From UBA4744 sp963718995 (lineage in GTDB: Bacteria > Actinomycetota > Acidimicrobiia > Spongiisociales > UBA4744), in the NCBI GenBank assembly GCA_963718995.1, contig CAVRAP010000020.1, forward strand, positions 372,001-436,000: a stretch of 64,000 nucleotides of DNA. Reading direction: 5' to 3'. Made by a program: the position numbers and the translations under genes. Of the stretch, positions 18,234-26,321 are shown in pieces. The notes beneath the pieces are model-generated. The model saw only the letters and a program-made list of their open reading frames with translations. It did not search any database and was not told the DNA's origin. Positions within the stretch are counted from its first letter, which is position 1, and the number at the start of each line of letters is the position of its first letter.

Positions 18234-19025
18234 CTAGCGGAACGAGGGCTCCGTCATCCGATTCCGCAGGCTCATGACGGACTTGGTGTGGATCTGACAG
18301 ACACGCGACTCCGTCACCCCCAGCACACTGCCGATCTCAGCCAAGGTCAAGCCTTCGTAGTAGTAGAGCGTCACGACCAAACGTTCCCGCTCCGGCAGAC
18401 GGTTGACGGCATCTGCGAGAACCCGTTTCATCTCTTCGATTTGAAACGCGGCTTCCGGATTTGTCCCTTTCCGGTCGGGGACGAGATCACCAACGGCAGC
18501 AGAATTTCGGTCCGGCGACAGTAGTTCGTCGAGTGCGACCAAACCGAGCGTTGAGATCTCCGCGAGAGCGTCGAGCAGCTGCTCGAGCGGCATGTCCACC
18601 TTCGCAGCTAGCTCCTCCTCAGTGGGAGTTCGGTGCAGTTTGTGCTCTAGCTCTGCCATCGACCGTTCAATTTCCCGGGCCCGGGCACGCACCGATCGAG
18701 GAACCCAGTCCAAAGCCCGCAACTCATCGAGGATGGCGCCTTTGACACGGCTGATTGCGTACGTCTCGAACTTGATTCCCCGCTCGAGATCGAATTTATC
18801 GATGGCGTCGATCAAACCGAAGATGCCATAGGAAACCAGGTCTGATTGCTCGACGTTACGCGGGAGACCGACCCCGACGCGACCCGCCACGAACTTGACG
18901 AGTGGCGAGTACTGCAGGATCAAGCCCTCCCGGGCTTGTTCGTCTCCTGTTGCCTTGAACCTTTCCCACAGCTCGCGGACATGTCGCTCCGCGGCGTCGT
19001 CAGGCTCGCGGGTGGCTTCGTTCAT
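18234..19025 (-). CDS. RNA polymerase sigma factor of the WhiG/FliA (sigma-28) group
   Basis: The 263-residue protein has sigma-70 region 2 (LVSYGIFGLIDAIDKFDLERGIKFETYAISRVKGAILDELRALDWVPRSVR), region 3 and region 4 with the helix-turn-helix LTLAEIGSVLGVTESRVCQIHTKSV. The closest pattern is WhiG of sporulating actinobacteria and FliA of motile bacteria; both share this signature. No flagellar genes are in the window, so I do not choose between motility and developmental control. Its start overlaps xerC. Confidence 0.9.
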   Translation of the reverse strand: MNEATREPDDAAERHVRELWERFKATGDEQAREGLILQYSPLVKFVAGRVGVGLPRNVEQSDLVSYGIFGLIDAIDKFDLERGIKFETYAISRVKGAILDELRALDWVPRSVRARAREIERSMAELEHKLHRTPTEEELAAKVDMPLEQLLDALAEISTLGLVALDELLSPDRNSAAVGDLVPDRKGTNPEAAFQIEEMKRVLADAVNRLPERERLVVTLYYYEGLTLAEIGSVLGVTESRVCQIHTKSVMSLRNRMTEPSFR

Positions 19026-19893
19026 ATGTTGACCTGAGATGATCGCGAGTTACAGCAGTGTAAATCTGCGTGGTGGCTAGTTCAACGTGTCCGAGTAATT
19101 CCTGAACCGCTCGGAGATCGGCCCCACCTTCCAGAAGGTGCGTGGCGAAGGAGTGACGGTAGGCATGAGGGAAGGTTGCCGACCTGTTGTGAACGATGCG
19201 CCGGATGCCGCGCGGCTCGAGCGGGCCGCCTCGTGCGCCCACCCAGAGATGGTCACCGGCGGTCGGGCCGGCCAGGGTCGGTCGGCCCGAAGCCAGGTAT
19301 CGATCTACCGCATCTCGTGCGGGCCTACCAAGCGGAACCGTGCGCTGGCGGTTGCCTTTGCCGGTGATTCGGACAAATTCCTGGTCCTGCACCTCACCGA
19401 TCCGCAAGGCCGTCAGCTCGGAGACACGCACCCCGGTTGCGTACAAGAACTCGAGAATTGCCCGGTCTCGCAATTCGAGTGGCGACCGTCCCTGCAATGA
19501 ATCCAACACATCTCTGACCACCCGCTGGGGTAGCGCATGAGGCAGGGTCTTCGGGCGGCGGGGACGAGACACCTGGTCTGCAGGGTTGAGGAGGACCTCC
19601 CCACGACGGGCCTGGTCTGCAAAGAACACTCGCACGGCGGACGTCTTCCGGGAGATCGACCGCCGGGCATAACCGAGCGTATCGAGATACGCGACGAACC
19701 TGCGCACGAGCTTGCGGTCAACCTCCGACACGCTGCCGACCCCTGCCCGGTCGCAGAAGGCCAGGAACTGGCTCAGGTCCCGTCGGTAGGCGGCCAACGA
19801 ATGAACGGACAGGTTGCGCTGCGAACCCTGCCTGATGAGGAAGTCCCCGACGGGCTGGGTTGCCCACGCGGGGAGGTCGGGAAGTGATCGCAT
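19000..19893 (-). CDS. xerC: Tyrosine recombinase XerC
   Basis: XerC resolves chromosome dimers at dif sites with XerD. The N-terminal SAM-like domain spans about 10-95. The catalytic domain carries the full set of residues: Arg156 (TGVRVSEL), Lys179 (TGKGNRQR), His243 and Arg246 (HAYRHSF), His269 (LLGH) and nucleophile Tyr278 (TQIYTAV). At 297 residues it is the normal Xer size with no element-specific extension. The position between dprA and the sigma factor is a standard actinobacterial neighbourhood, so a mobile integrase is unlikely. Confidence 0.92.
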   Translation of the reverse strand: MRSLPDLPAWATQPVGDFLIRQGSQRNLSVHSLAAYRRDLSQFLAFCDRAGVGSVSEVDRKLVRRFVAYLDTLGYARRSISRKTSAVRVFFADQARRGEVLLNPADQVSRPRRPKTLPHALPQRVVRDVLDSLQGRSPLELRDRAILEFLYATGVRVSELTALRIGEVQDQEFVRITGKGNRQRTVPLGRPARDAVDRYLASGRPTLAGPTAGDHLWVGARGGPLEPRGIRRIVHNRSATFPHAYRHSFATHLLEGGADLRAVQELLGHVELATTQIYTAVTRDHLRSTYERSHPRA

Positions 19894-19948
19894 TCACCTA
19901 TCCTTGCCGGATCGCAGCGTCCGGGTCAACGTTCCTCGCTTTCACGCG

Positions 19949-21022
19949 TCACGGCGCGGATGATGCCCGTGCCTTCGGCCCGCCCTTCCTCCGGTGCACG
20001 ATCCCACCGGATTGCACCACCAGTCCGTCGGTTTCGAGCCTCGCGATCTGAGCCAGCACCTCGGATACCGGCATCTCGAGTGTGCTCACGAGCGAATCGA
20101 CGCTGCGACCAACCGGCCCCAGCGCGTCAACCAGGGCGTCGCCCTGCCCCACCGGCTCACCCGAGACGGGTGGCGGGCCAAGGATCAGCGAGATCGCCTC
20201 GATCAGGTCATCGGGTCCGAGCACGGGAATCGCCCCGTCTCGAATGAGCAGGTTGCAACCCTCCGAAGTCGATCTGGTGACATCTCCCGGGGTAGCCAGC
20301 ACCTCGCGACCTTGTTCGAGGGCTCGGCGGGCGGTTATCAGCGCGCCCCCAAGTTTGGCGGCCTCAACGACAACGACGGCCGCGGCCAGTCCCGAAATGA
20401 TCCTGTTGCGCGGTGGAAATCGCCAACCGAGTGGCGGCGCCCCGGGCGGGTATTCGCTCACAACACATCCGCCTGCTTCCAGCAGCCCCTCTCCGAGACT
20501 GCGATGCTCGGGCGGGTACCAGACGTCCAAACCACAGCCCAAGACTGCGATGCCCCGACCCGCCACATCCAGCGTGCCCTGATGAGCGGCACCGTCGACA
20601 CCCCGGGCGAGGCCACTGATGACCGGCCATCCTGACGATCCAAGCGCTGCCCCGTACGCCCGGGCGAGGCCCCGACCGTAGGAAGTCGCCTTGCGCGATC
20701 CAACCACCGCAACCCCGCGATCGGGGATCATCGCTCCCCGCACAAACAGCAGGTCGGGGGTATCGGGAAGTTCCGCCAGGTGTCCAGGGAACGTGGCCTG
20801 CCCTCGTACAACGACCTCGACTCCAGCCACCGCCAGCTCCTCTCGCCGCGTGGCCGGATCGACCAGGGCTGCCAGACGGGCCCGTTCCGGCACCTCGACC
20901 CGTCCGTCCCGAACCGCTCGCAATAATCCCCCAACTCCACCATGGGTTTCGAGGAGCCGGCATCGACGGTCGGGATGCATTCCCACATAAGCCAGTCTGA
21001 GGAGATCGTCGGTCATCACCAC
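19949..21022 (-). CDS. dprA: DNA-processing protein DprA
   Basis: DprA protects incoming single-stranded DNA and loads RecA during natural transformation. The 357-residue protein has the Rossmann-like core VAVVGSRKATSYGRGLARAYG, VISGLARGVDGAAHQGTLD, IAVLGCGLDVWYPPEH, and FPPRNRIISGLAAAVVVVEAAKLGGALITARRALEQGREVLATPGDV. A winged-helix DprA C-terminal domain follows after about 285. It overlaps comM by 7 bases. Confidence 0.94.
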   Translation of the reverse strand: MVMTDDLLRLAYVGMHPDRRCRLLETHGGVGGLLRAVRDGRVEVPERARLAALVDPATRREELAVAGVEVVVRGQATFPGHLAELPDTPDLLFVRGAMIPDRGVAVVGSRKATSYGRGLARAYGAALGSSGWPVISGLARGVDGAAHQGTLDVAGRGIAVLGCGLDVWYPPEHRSLGEGLLEAGGCVVSEYPPGAPPLGWRFPPRNRIISGLAAAVVVVEAAKLGGALITARRALEQGREVLATPGDVTRSTSEGCNLLIRDGAIPVLGPDDLIEAISLILGPPPVSGEPVGQGDALVDALGPVGRSVDSLVSTLEMPVSEVLAQIARLETDGLVVQSGGIVHRRKGGPKARASSAP

Positions 21023-22488
21023 TCGCCCCGAAACCCCAGGGCTTCCGCCGCATGCGCTTCGCCGACCTCAAGCGCGCCGTCCAGATCGGCGATCGTACGT
21101 GCCACCCTCCGAACCCGGTCGTACCCGCGACCCGTGACGGAGAAGCGCTCGACCGCGGCGTGAAACAGACGAACCGCCCCCGCCTCCCATGCGAGCGCGT
21201 CGAGTTGAGAACGACCCAATGATCTATTGAGTTGACCCCGCCCCGATTGCAGAGCCCGGGCAGCTTCCACACGCCCACGAACTACTTCGCTCGACTCGCC
21301 GGGTGGGCCGATCAGACCGCCCCGCTCCGGGCGGCCGACGACGACTCGCACATCAAATCGATCGATGAGTGGGCCTGAGAATTTCCGGTGATAGCGATCC
21401 ATTGCCCGAGGAGAGCACCGGCACGGTTTGATGGAATCACCGCTGAAACCGCATGGACAAGGATTGGTCGCCGCGATGAGCTGCAGCGCAGCGGGGAAGG
21501 TGACCGAGATCCCCTTGCGGGCGATGACCACGTGACCAGACTCAACCGGTTGACGAAGTGCATCGAGAACCGGCAGAGGGAATTCTCCGAACTCGTCGAG
21601 AAAAAGCACACCGCGATGGGCCAGGCTCACCTCGCCCGGTACGGGCATACCGCTTCCGCCCCCGACGATGGCCGGCGTGGTGGCGGTGTGGTGAGGTGCA
21701 CAAAAGGGCGGGGTCGCCGGGGGCACGGCATGCCGGCCGGCGGCCGACCAGACTTGAGCCACTTGGAGCCGCTCATCGTCATCAAGGAGCGGAAGGAGGC
21801 CGGGCAAACACCGGGCCAACATGGTCTTCCCTGACCCGGGAGGTCCAGACAACAGAAGGTGGTGGCCGCCGGCGGCCGCTATCTCCAGGGCGCGACGCGC
21901 ATAAGCCTGCCCGCGCACCTCGGCAAGATCTATCTCGGGCTCGGAGCGATGGTGGGGCGGATCCGACACGGGTCCCCCGGGACTCTCACCAAGCGCCACC
22001 GAGATCGCTTCGACCAGTGATCCAATGCTGCGCACGTTGGCGCCTTTCACCAGTGCTGCTTGTCCGGCTGCCATCCCGGCCAAGATGCACGGCTTGTTCA
22101 TGTCGCGAGCGACGAACCCGGCCGCCAGCCCACCCCGGGCTTCACGCACGGATCCGTCCAGGGCCAGCTCGCCGAGCGCAACCACCCCGGCGACCCCCTC
22201 AGGTACGGCACCCGATGCGGCCAACACTCCCAGGGCAATGGGGAGGTCATAGGCTGATCCTGCTTTGGGAAGGTCGGCGGGGGCCAGATTGACGGTCACC
22301 CGGCGGCTCGGAAACCGGTAGCCCGACGACGCCATCGCAGCTCGAACCCGATCCTTGGCTTCCCGTACGGCTGTGTCGGGAAGACCCACCAGCATGAACT
22401 TAGGACCCTGGCTCCCCACATGGACCTCGACCCGCACGGGCCTCGGTTCGACGCCGACCAAAGCAACAGATGTGATTGCTGAGAACAT
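21016..22488 (-). CDS. comM: ComM/YifB-type Mg-chelatase-like AAA+ ATPase
   Basis: ComM is a hexameric helicase that promotes branch migration during transformation. The N-terminal ChlI domain spans 1-170 (GSQGPKFMLVGLPDTAVREAKDRVRAA), followed by Walker A LLSGPPGSGKTMLARCLPGLLP, Walker B GVLFLDEFGEFPLPVLDALRQP and a cysteine cluster NPCPCGFSGDSIKPCRCSP. The C-terminal helical domain ends with VTGRGYDRVRRVARTIADLDG. It pairs with dprA, giving two competence-linked genes here. Confidence 0.94.
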   Translation of the reverse strand: MFSAITSVALVGVEPRPVRVEVHVGSQGPKFMLVGLPDTAVREAKDRVRAAMASSGYRFPSRRVTVNLAPADLPKAGSAYDLPIALGVLAASGAVPEGVAGVVALGELALDGSVREARGGLAAGFVARDMNKPCILAGMAAGQAALVKGANVRSIGSLVEAISVALGESPGGPVSDPPHHRSEPEIDLAEVRGQAYARRALEIAAAGGHHLLLSGPPGSGKTMLARCLPGLLPLLDDDERLQVAQVWSAAGRHAVPPATPPFCAPHHTATTPAIVGGGSGMPVPGEVSLAHRGVLFLDEFGEFPLPVLDALRQPVESGHVVIARKGISVTFPAALQLIAATNPCPCGFSGDSIKPCRCSPRAMDRYHRKFSGPLIDRFDVRVVVGRPERGGLIGPPGESSEVVRGRVEAARALQSGRGQLNRSLGRSQLDALAWEAGAVRLFHAAVERFSVTGRGYDRVRRVARTIADLDGALEVGEAHAAEALGFRGEW

Positions 22489-22672
22489 GGAACGAACGTA
22501 CGTCCCGGGTGTGACGAAAAGCTTTGTCGCAAGCCGAACGCGTTACCGCAGTCGAATCACTCCCCTGCGCCGGTCCCTGTCACCACCGCCGGCGAGTGTC
22601 GGCCATGGCACGGAAGCCTCACCGAATCCGGCCTCGGAGCTATCTCCGTAGAGAAACGAAGCGTCTACCGCT

Positions 22673-22858
22673 TCAGCTCGCTTTGACGAAAAGGGACGCG
22701 ACTTCGCTGTCCCAGTCCTCTTCCACGAGGACGACTCGCCGACCCTGACCGATCTCGAGCAAGCCACATCCGGTGCAGATCTTGCGAGTCAATCCGGCGC
22801 CAATGCTGTGCTCACGAAATTGGTGGCTGTTTCCGCAACTCTTCCGTTTGTCGGCCAT
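22673..22858 (-). CDS. Small putative zinc-binding protein
   Basis: A 61-residue protein starts at ATG 22858 after GAGGAG. It has one Cys near the N-terminus (KSCGNSHQF), a His, and a CTGCG pair (KICTGCGLLEIG), suggesting a single zinc ribbon; the C-terminal half is acidic (VEEDWDSEV). I do not recognise a named family. A 6-bp stem (22658-22674) overlaps the stop codon and is followed by GTTTCTC on the minus strand, possibly its terminator; the remainder of the gap to comM shows nothing. Confidence 0.6.
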   Translation of the reverse strand: MADKRKSCGNSHQFREHSIGAGLTRKICTGCGLLEIGQGRRVVLVEEDWDSEVASLFVKAS

Positions 22859-22950
22859 ATCGGACACTCCTCTTTGCCTTTGGTTCCTTATCGGCACCAC
22901 CCGCCCGGCAATCGAGAGTGGTTCCTCGTCCGCTCATAGTGACTAGGTCT

Positions 22951-22979
22951 TTGAGACAGAGAGCCCTCGAAACTACACT
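22951..22979 (+). promoter_or_regulatory. Sigma-70-type promoter for the 23010 gene pair
   Basis: TTGAGA (22951-22956) and TACACT (22974-22979) are separated by exactly 17 bases, about 30 bases upstream of the start codon at 23010. This is the best-formed promoter seen in the window. It also lies in the divergent space upstream of the small zinc protein gene. Confidence 0.65.
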
Positions 22980-23009
22980 GATGTAACTACTGCGAATCCG
23001 GAGGGGCTC

Positions 23010-23393
23010 TTGGCGCTGGCGATGCAAACCGAAACGACTGATGTTGAGACCGTGCTGGCAGCTTGCGCTCAGGTTTACGCAGTTCGACGGATAGCGATCG
23101 AAACCATCGACTCCGTCGAGTTGCGGGACGACCGTATCCCTGGTGGGCGGCTCCACGGCCTCGTTGCTCGGGCGGACAACCGTATCGAAATCGTGATACC
23201 CCACAACGGCGACCTCTCCCTCTACCCGGCGACGCTCGACGGTTTCTCGCGAGCCGGTTGGGATGTGTGGACGCTGGTTCCGACCGAACTCCTTGGAGCC
23301 GCACACCGCCATCTGCGCGGTGTCGACGTCACCCTGCAGCCGTGGTGGGATGCCGGCAATGGCGTCCTCTTCGGTCGACCCGAGTTACCGTGA
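23010..23393 (+). CDS. Conserved-looking hypothetical protein, 127 residues
   Basis: The start is TTG behind GGAGGGG, with an ATG four codons later. The protein alternates strands and helices (VYAVRRIAIETIDSVEL, GLVARADNRIEIVIPHNGD, GFSRAGWDVWTLVPTELLGAAHRHLRG) and has no signal or membrane segment. I do not recognise the family. It is separated from the HAD gene by a single base, so the two form an operon and may act together. Confidence 0.7.
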   Translation: MALAMQTETTDVETVLAACAQVYAVRRIAIETIDSVELRDDRIPGGRLHGLVARADNRIEIVIPHNGDLSLYPATLDGFSRAGWDVWTLVPTELLGAAHRHLRGVDVTLQPWWDAGNGVLFGRPELP

Positions 23394-23394
23394 G

Positions 23395-24348
23395 ATGCCC
23401 GCCCCGCTGTATACACAGACCACCATCGCTTTCATCTGGGACTTCGACAAGACCCTGATCCCCGGCAACCAGCAGGACCCCCTCTTTGCTTCGTACGGGG
23501 TTGATCCTTCCCGCTTCTGGGCAGAGGTCGACGGGCTCGTGGAGTACTACCGGGAACGGGGTATCACGATCGCTCGCGACTCTGCCTATCTCGGACATAT
23601 CTTGACCTACGTCAGGGAGGGCAAGTTCCCGGGACTGACCCGCAGGCGGCTCAGGGAACTGGGAGAAGAGCTGGAGATGAGCCCGGGTATCCCTGAGTTC
23701 TTCACGGCAACCCGGAACCATGTCGCATCGATCCCCGACTATGCCCACGAAGACATCGACGTAGAGCACTACGTTGTGTCGACCGGTATCCGTCCGATGA
23801 TCGAAGGAAGTCCGATTGGAGGCATCATCGACGGGATCTGGGCAAACGATTTCATCGAGCGGGCGGCACTACCCGGCTATCTCGAGACGCTTGGCATCGA
23901 TAGCGACCCGCATCCGATCAGCATGCTCGGCTACATGATCGACAACACCTCCAAGACCCGGGCCGTGTTCGAGATCAACAAAGGGGTCAACCGCAATGCC
24001 GGAATCGACGTCAATGCGTTGATGGCAGAGGAGCAACGTCGCGTTCCCATCCGGAACATGGTGTATATCGCCGACGGGCCGAGCGATGTGCCGGTCTTCT
24101 CTATTCTCAACCGCCAGGGTGGCAAGACCCTCGGTGTCTATACGACCGAGCCGAGCAACAACTTCCGCCAGGTGAAGCAATTGCAGACGCAAGGACGAAT
24201 CCAGGGAATGGCCAAGGCCGACTTCCGGGAGGGCGAGGCCGCCTACCTCTGGTTGATCGACTCACTTGACCAGATTGCTGCAGAGATCGTCACGAATCGT
24301 CGCTCTGCCTTCGCCGAGATCCCTCGCGCCCCCGGTCACGTGGACTGA
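23395..24348 (+). CDS. HAD-superfamily phosphatase, phosphoserine-phosphatase-like
   Basis: The 318-residue protein starts at ATG 23395, one base after the previous stop. HAD motif I is WDFDKTLIPG (nucleophile Asp16, acid Asp18), motif II is VSTGIRP, and motif IV is YIADGPSDVPVFSI. A large helical cap lies between motifs I and II (about 25-125). The substrate cannot be read from sequence. A convergent hairpin ends the transcript. Confidence 0.85.
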   Translation: MPAPLYTQTTIAFIWDFDKTLIPGNQQDPLFASYGVDPSRFWAEVDGLVEYYRERGITIARDSAYLGHILTYVREGKFPGLTRRRLRELGEELEMSPGIPEFFTATRNHVASIPDYAHEDIDVEHYVVSTGIRPMIEGSPIGGIIDGIWANDFIERAALPGYLETLGIDSDPHPISMLGYMIDNTSKTRAVFEINKGVNRNAGIDVNALMAEEQRRVPIRNMVYIADGPSDVPVFSILNRQGGKTLGVYTTEPSNNFRQVKQLQTQGRIQGMAKADFREGEAAYLWLIDSLDQIAAEIVTNRRSAFAEIPRAPGHVD

Positions 24349-24351
24349 CCC

Positions 24352-24370
24352 TCCCCGCCCGGGCCGGGGA
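24352..24370. terminator. Bidirectional hairpin between convergent genes
   Basis: TCCCCG (24352-24357) and CGGGGA (24365-24370) form a perfect 6-bp stem with a 7-base GC loop in the 22-base gap between the HAD gene and the enoyl-CoA hydratase gene. There is no T-run, as is common for actinobacterial terminators. Confidence 0.5.
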
Positions 24371-25150
24371 TTACCGACCCGTGAAGTTCGCTTGCCTCTT
24401 TTCGAGGAACGCGCTCATGCCCTCCACTGCGTCTTCAGAACCGAGACAGATCGTTTGGGCATAGGTTTCGAAAGCCAGCGATTCTTCAAAGGACGAACCT
24501 GCAGACCGGTTCAACCCCGTCTTGATCATCGCCTGGGCCAGTGGACTGCCCGCCAGAAAGCCGTCCGCCATGGCCCCCACTGCAGTCGCCAGCTCTTCGG
24601 GGCCCACCAGGCGCGTAACTATCCCCAGGTCACGAGCCTCTTCGGCAGGCACCATCCTTCCCGACAGCGCCAGCTCTTTGGCATGTTGCAGACCGATGAG
24701 ACGGGGCAGCAGCCACGTGCCTCCGAAGTCCATAACGAGGCCTCGGCGCACGAAGAGGGCCGAGAACCTCGCTCGGGTGGTGGCGATGACCACATCGCAA
24801 CCCAGGGCAAGGTTCAGACCAGCACCGGCGGCAACCCCATCGACTGCTGCAATCGTCGGCTTCGTAATCCGGTGCAGAAACTCCGCCGCCGTACCAACCA
24901 CCTGCATGCGGTCGTACCGTCCGGCGACACTTTGCAGCGCCGTCAAGCTCCCGGAATCGAGGGACACATCGGCACCCGAACAGAAATCACCACCCGCCCC
25001 CGTGAGGACCAAGACTCTTTGGTCAGACAATTCAAAATCGGCGAAAGCATCCCGCAGACGCTGCCATCCGTCGGGAGGAATGGCGTTCTTTCGCTCGGGG
25101 CGGTCGATCGTGACGGTTCGTATCGCGGCATGGTCGGCAATGGTGATCAT
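24371..25150 (-). CDS. Enoyl-CoA hydratase/isomerase family protein
   Basis: Crotonase-fold enzymes act on acyl-CoA thioesters. The 259-residue protein has VTIDRPERKNAI at the start, the oxyanion-hole segment GDFCSGADVS, and KPTIAAVDGVAAGAGLNLALGCDVVIAT. It lacks Glu at one of the usual hydratase catalytic positions as far as I can align (GLVMDFGGTWLLPRLIG carries Asp), so isomerase or other activity is possible. It stands alone and is convergent with the HAD gene. Confidence 0.88.
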   Translation of the reverse strand: MITIADHAAIRTVTIDRPERKNAIPPDGWQRLRDAFADFELSDQRVLVLTGAGGDFCSGADVSLDSGSLTALQSVAGRYDRMQVVGTAAEFLHRITKPTIAAVDGVAAGAGLNLALGCDVVIATTRARFSALFVRRGLVMDFGGTWLLPRLIGLQHAKELALSGRMVPAEEARDLGIVTRLVGPEELATAVGAMADGFLAGSPLAQAMIKTGLNRSAGSSFEESLAFETYAQTICLGSEDAVEGMSAFLEKRQANFTGR

Positions 25151-25255
25151 GACGGCAAGGGTAGGAGGCTGCGGACCTGTTCGCTCTCAGGCCTCACCGA
25201 CACGTTCCACGACCGAATGACAGGGACAAGCAGGCGAAACCAATACCATGGTGCC

Positions 25256-25369
25256 ATGGGATTGAACCCGTTCCGGGAACAGAAGAGGACGCTCGTGGAT
25301 GTGGCGATCATGGTCATCGCCATCGCAGCGGCACTAGGGGCCATGCTATGGGCAGCTCTTTCCAACTAG
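25256..25369 (+). CDS. 37-residue single-helix membrane peptide
   Basis: The predicted peptide has a polar N-terminus (MGLNPFREQKRTLVD) and one hydrophobic helix (about residues 16-35, VAIMVIAIAAALGAMLWAAL). It is divergent from the enoyl-CoA hydratase gene, and its 3' end overlaps the next gene by 22 bases, suggesting coupling. The peptide is short and no strong ribosome site is visible, so it remains tentative. Confidence 0.45.
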   Translation: MGLNPFREQKRTLVDVAIMVIAIAAALGAMLWAALSN

Positions 25370-25560
25370 ACGAAATCGTTACACCGGTCCAGCCGTACGC
25401 GGCCCGCAAACGGTATGCCTGCCCGGGGTGCAACGGTTTCATTGAAGTGGGCATCTTCCATCTGGTCGTCATTCCCGAAAGCGCGCCGGACCTGAGAAGG
25501 CACTGGCATCGCGGCTGTTGGTTCAAAGAGCAGCGGAGGCGCCGGCCCCACTTGCGTTGA
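25348..25560 (+). CDS. Small actinobacterial zinc-finger-like protein (CPGC...HWHxxCW)
   Basis: This 70-residue protein has RYACPGCNGFIEVGIFHLVV followed by RRHWHRGCWF. The two cysteines of CPGC and the His/Cys of HWHRGC would form one zinc site. Similar short proteins, sometimes labelled ATP/GTP-binding, are widespread in actinobacteria, but their function is not established. The tail is highly basic (KEQRRRRPHLR). It overlaps the membrane peptide gene. Confidence 0.7.
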   Translation: MGSSFQLDEIVTPVQPYAARKRYACPGCNGFIEVGIFHLVVIPESAPDLRRHWHRGCWFKEQRRRRPHLR

Positions 25561-25565
25561 CCGTC

Positions 25566-25859
25566 TCAGGCCACCTCAGGTATCCAGCGGATATCGATAC
25601 CCGCCCGCCCGATCGAGATCGCTACGAGGTCGACCCGGGAAATGCCAAGCCGGTTGGCGAGGAGGCGAACCTGATCGGCCTTCTTCTCAGTGAACGCGAA
25701 GGCCGGGTCATCAAGGCCGCCGGTCTGAATCGTCTTCACTTCGACGGCCACCCGCTCACGGCCGAGGGCGATCACCAGGTCGATTTCACCACGCCCGACC
25801 CGCACGTTCCGGTCGATGATCCTGGCTCGCCGACTCTGCAGGAAGTACGCGGCGAGCAT
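25566..25859 (-). CDS. YraN/UPF0102 endonuclease-like protein; start uncertain
   Basis: The core matches YraN: RNVRVGRGEIDLVIALGRERVAVEVKT holds the nuclease-fold Asp and the ExK pair (GEIDLV, VEVKT). Function in the family is undefined, possibly DNA processing. The only in-frame start with normal coupling is ATG 25859, giving 97 residues, but the typical first helix (LTPQQLAAAGEMLAAYFLQ) begins 12 codons earlier, before any ATG, GTG or TTG. Either an unusual start is used or a base is wrong. Earlier ATGs at 25994 and 25988 would overlap DUF2469 by over 100 bases. Confidence 0.8.
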   Translation of the reverse strand: MLAAYFLQSRRARIIDRNVRVGRGEIDLVIALGRERVAVEVKTIQTGGLDDPAFAFTEKKADQVRLLANRLGISRVDLVAISIGRAGIDIRWIPEVA

Positions 25860-25888
25860 TTCGCCGGCGGCAGCGAGCTGTTGCGGAG

Positions 25889-26185
25889 TTAGAGCTGAAC
25901 GCCCGGCTCCAATTCTTCGATGTTCACGTCTCTGAAGGTCAGCACCCGAACCTTTTGGAGGAACCGGGCCGGCCGGTACATGTCCCATACCCATGCATCC
26001 TCGAGCTCAACCTCGAAATGCACCGAACCGTCCTCCTGGTGTTTGTTCAGCGTGACGCGATTGGCCAGGTAGAAGCGACGTTCGGTCTCAACGACATACC
26101 GGAACATGGGCAGAACATCCCGATATTCCTTATATATCTGAAGCTCAACTTCAGATTCGTATCGTTCGAGGTCTTCTTCGTTCAT
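25889..26185 (-). CDS. DUF2469 protein
   Basis: This 98-residue protein matches an actinobacterial family nearly invariant in length and sequence: MNEEDLERYESEVELQIYKEYRDV, VVETERRFYLANRV, EDAWVWDMYRPARFLQKVRVLTFRDVN. Function is unknown. In many actinobacteria it follows rnhB and precedes yraN; here no rnhB stands between lepB and this gene. Confidence 0.92.
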   Translation of the reverse strand: MNEEDLERYESEVELQIYKEYRDVLPMFRYVVETERRFYLANRVTLNKHQEDGSVHFEVELEDAWVWDMYRPARFLQKVRVLTFRDVNIEELEPGVQL

Positions 26186-26321
26186 TACTGTGGCTCTCGA
26201 TCGGGCAACGCCGGTTCTCCCTCGTTATCGGCGATCATACCTATCCGGCTGAGCTTCTTGGCGTTTCGGTTCGAGACCATTTCGAGTTCTACTGCCCGGG
26301 TGTGACAGAAGCATGAAGGCC

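Noticed and set aside
19000..19893. Phage or island integrase
   Set aside because: Size, lack of extra domains and the sigma-xerC-dprA-comM context fit chromosomal XerC.
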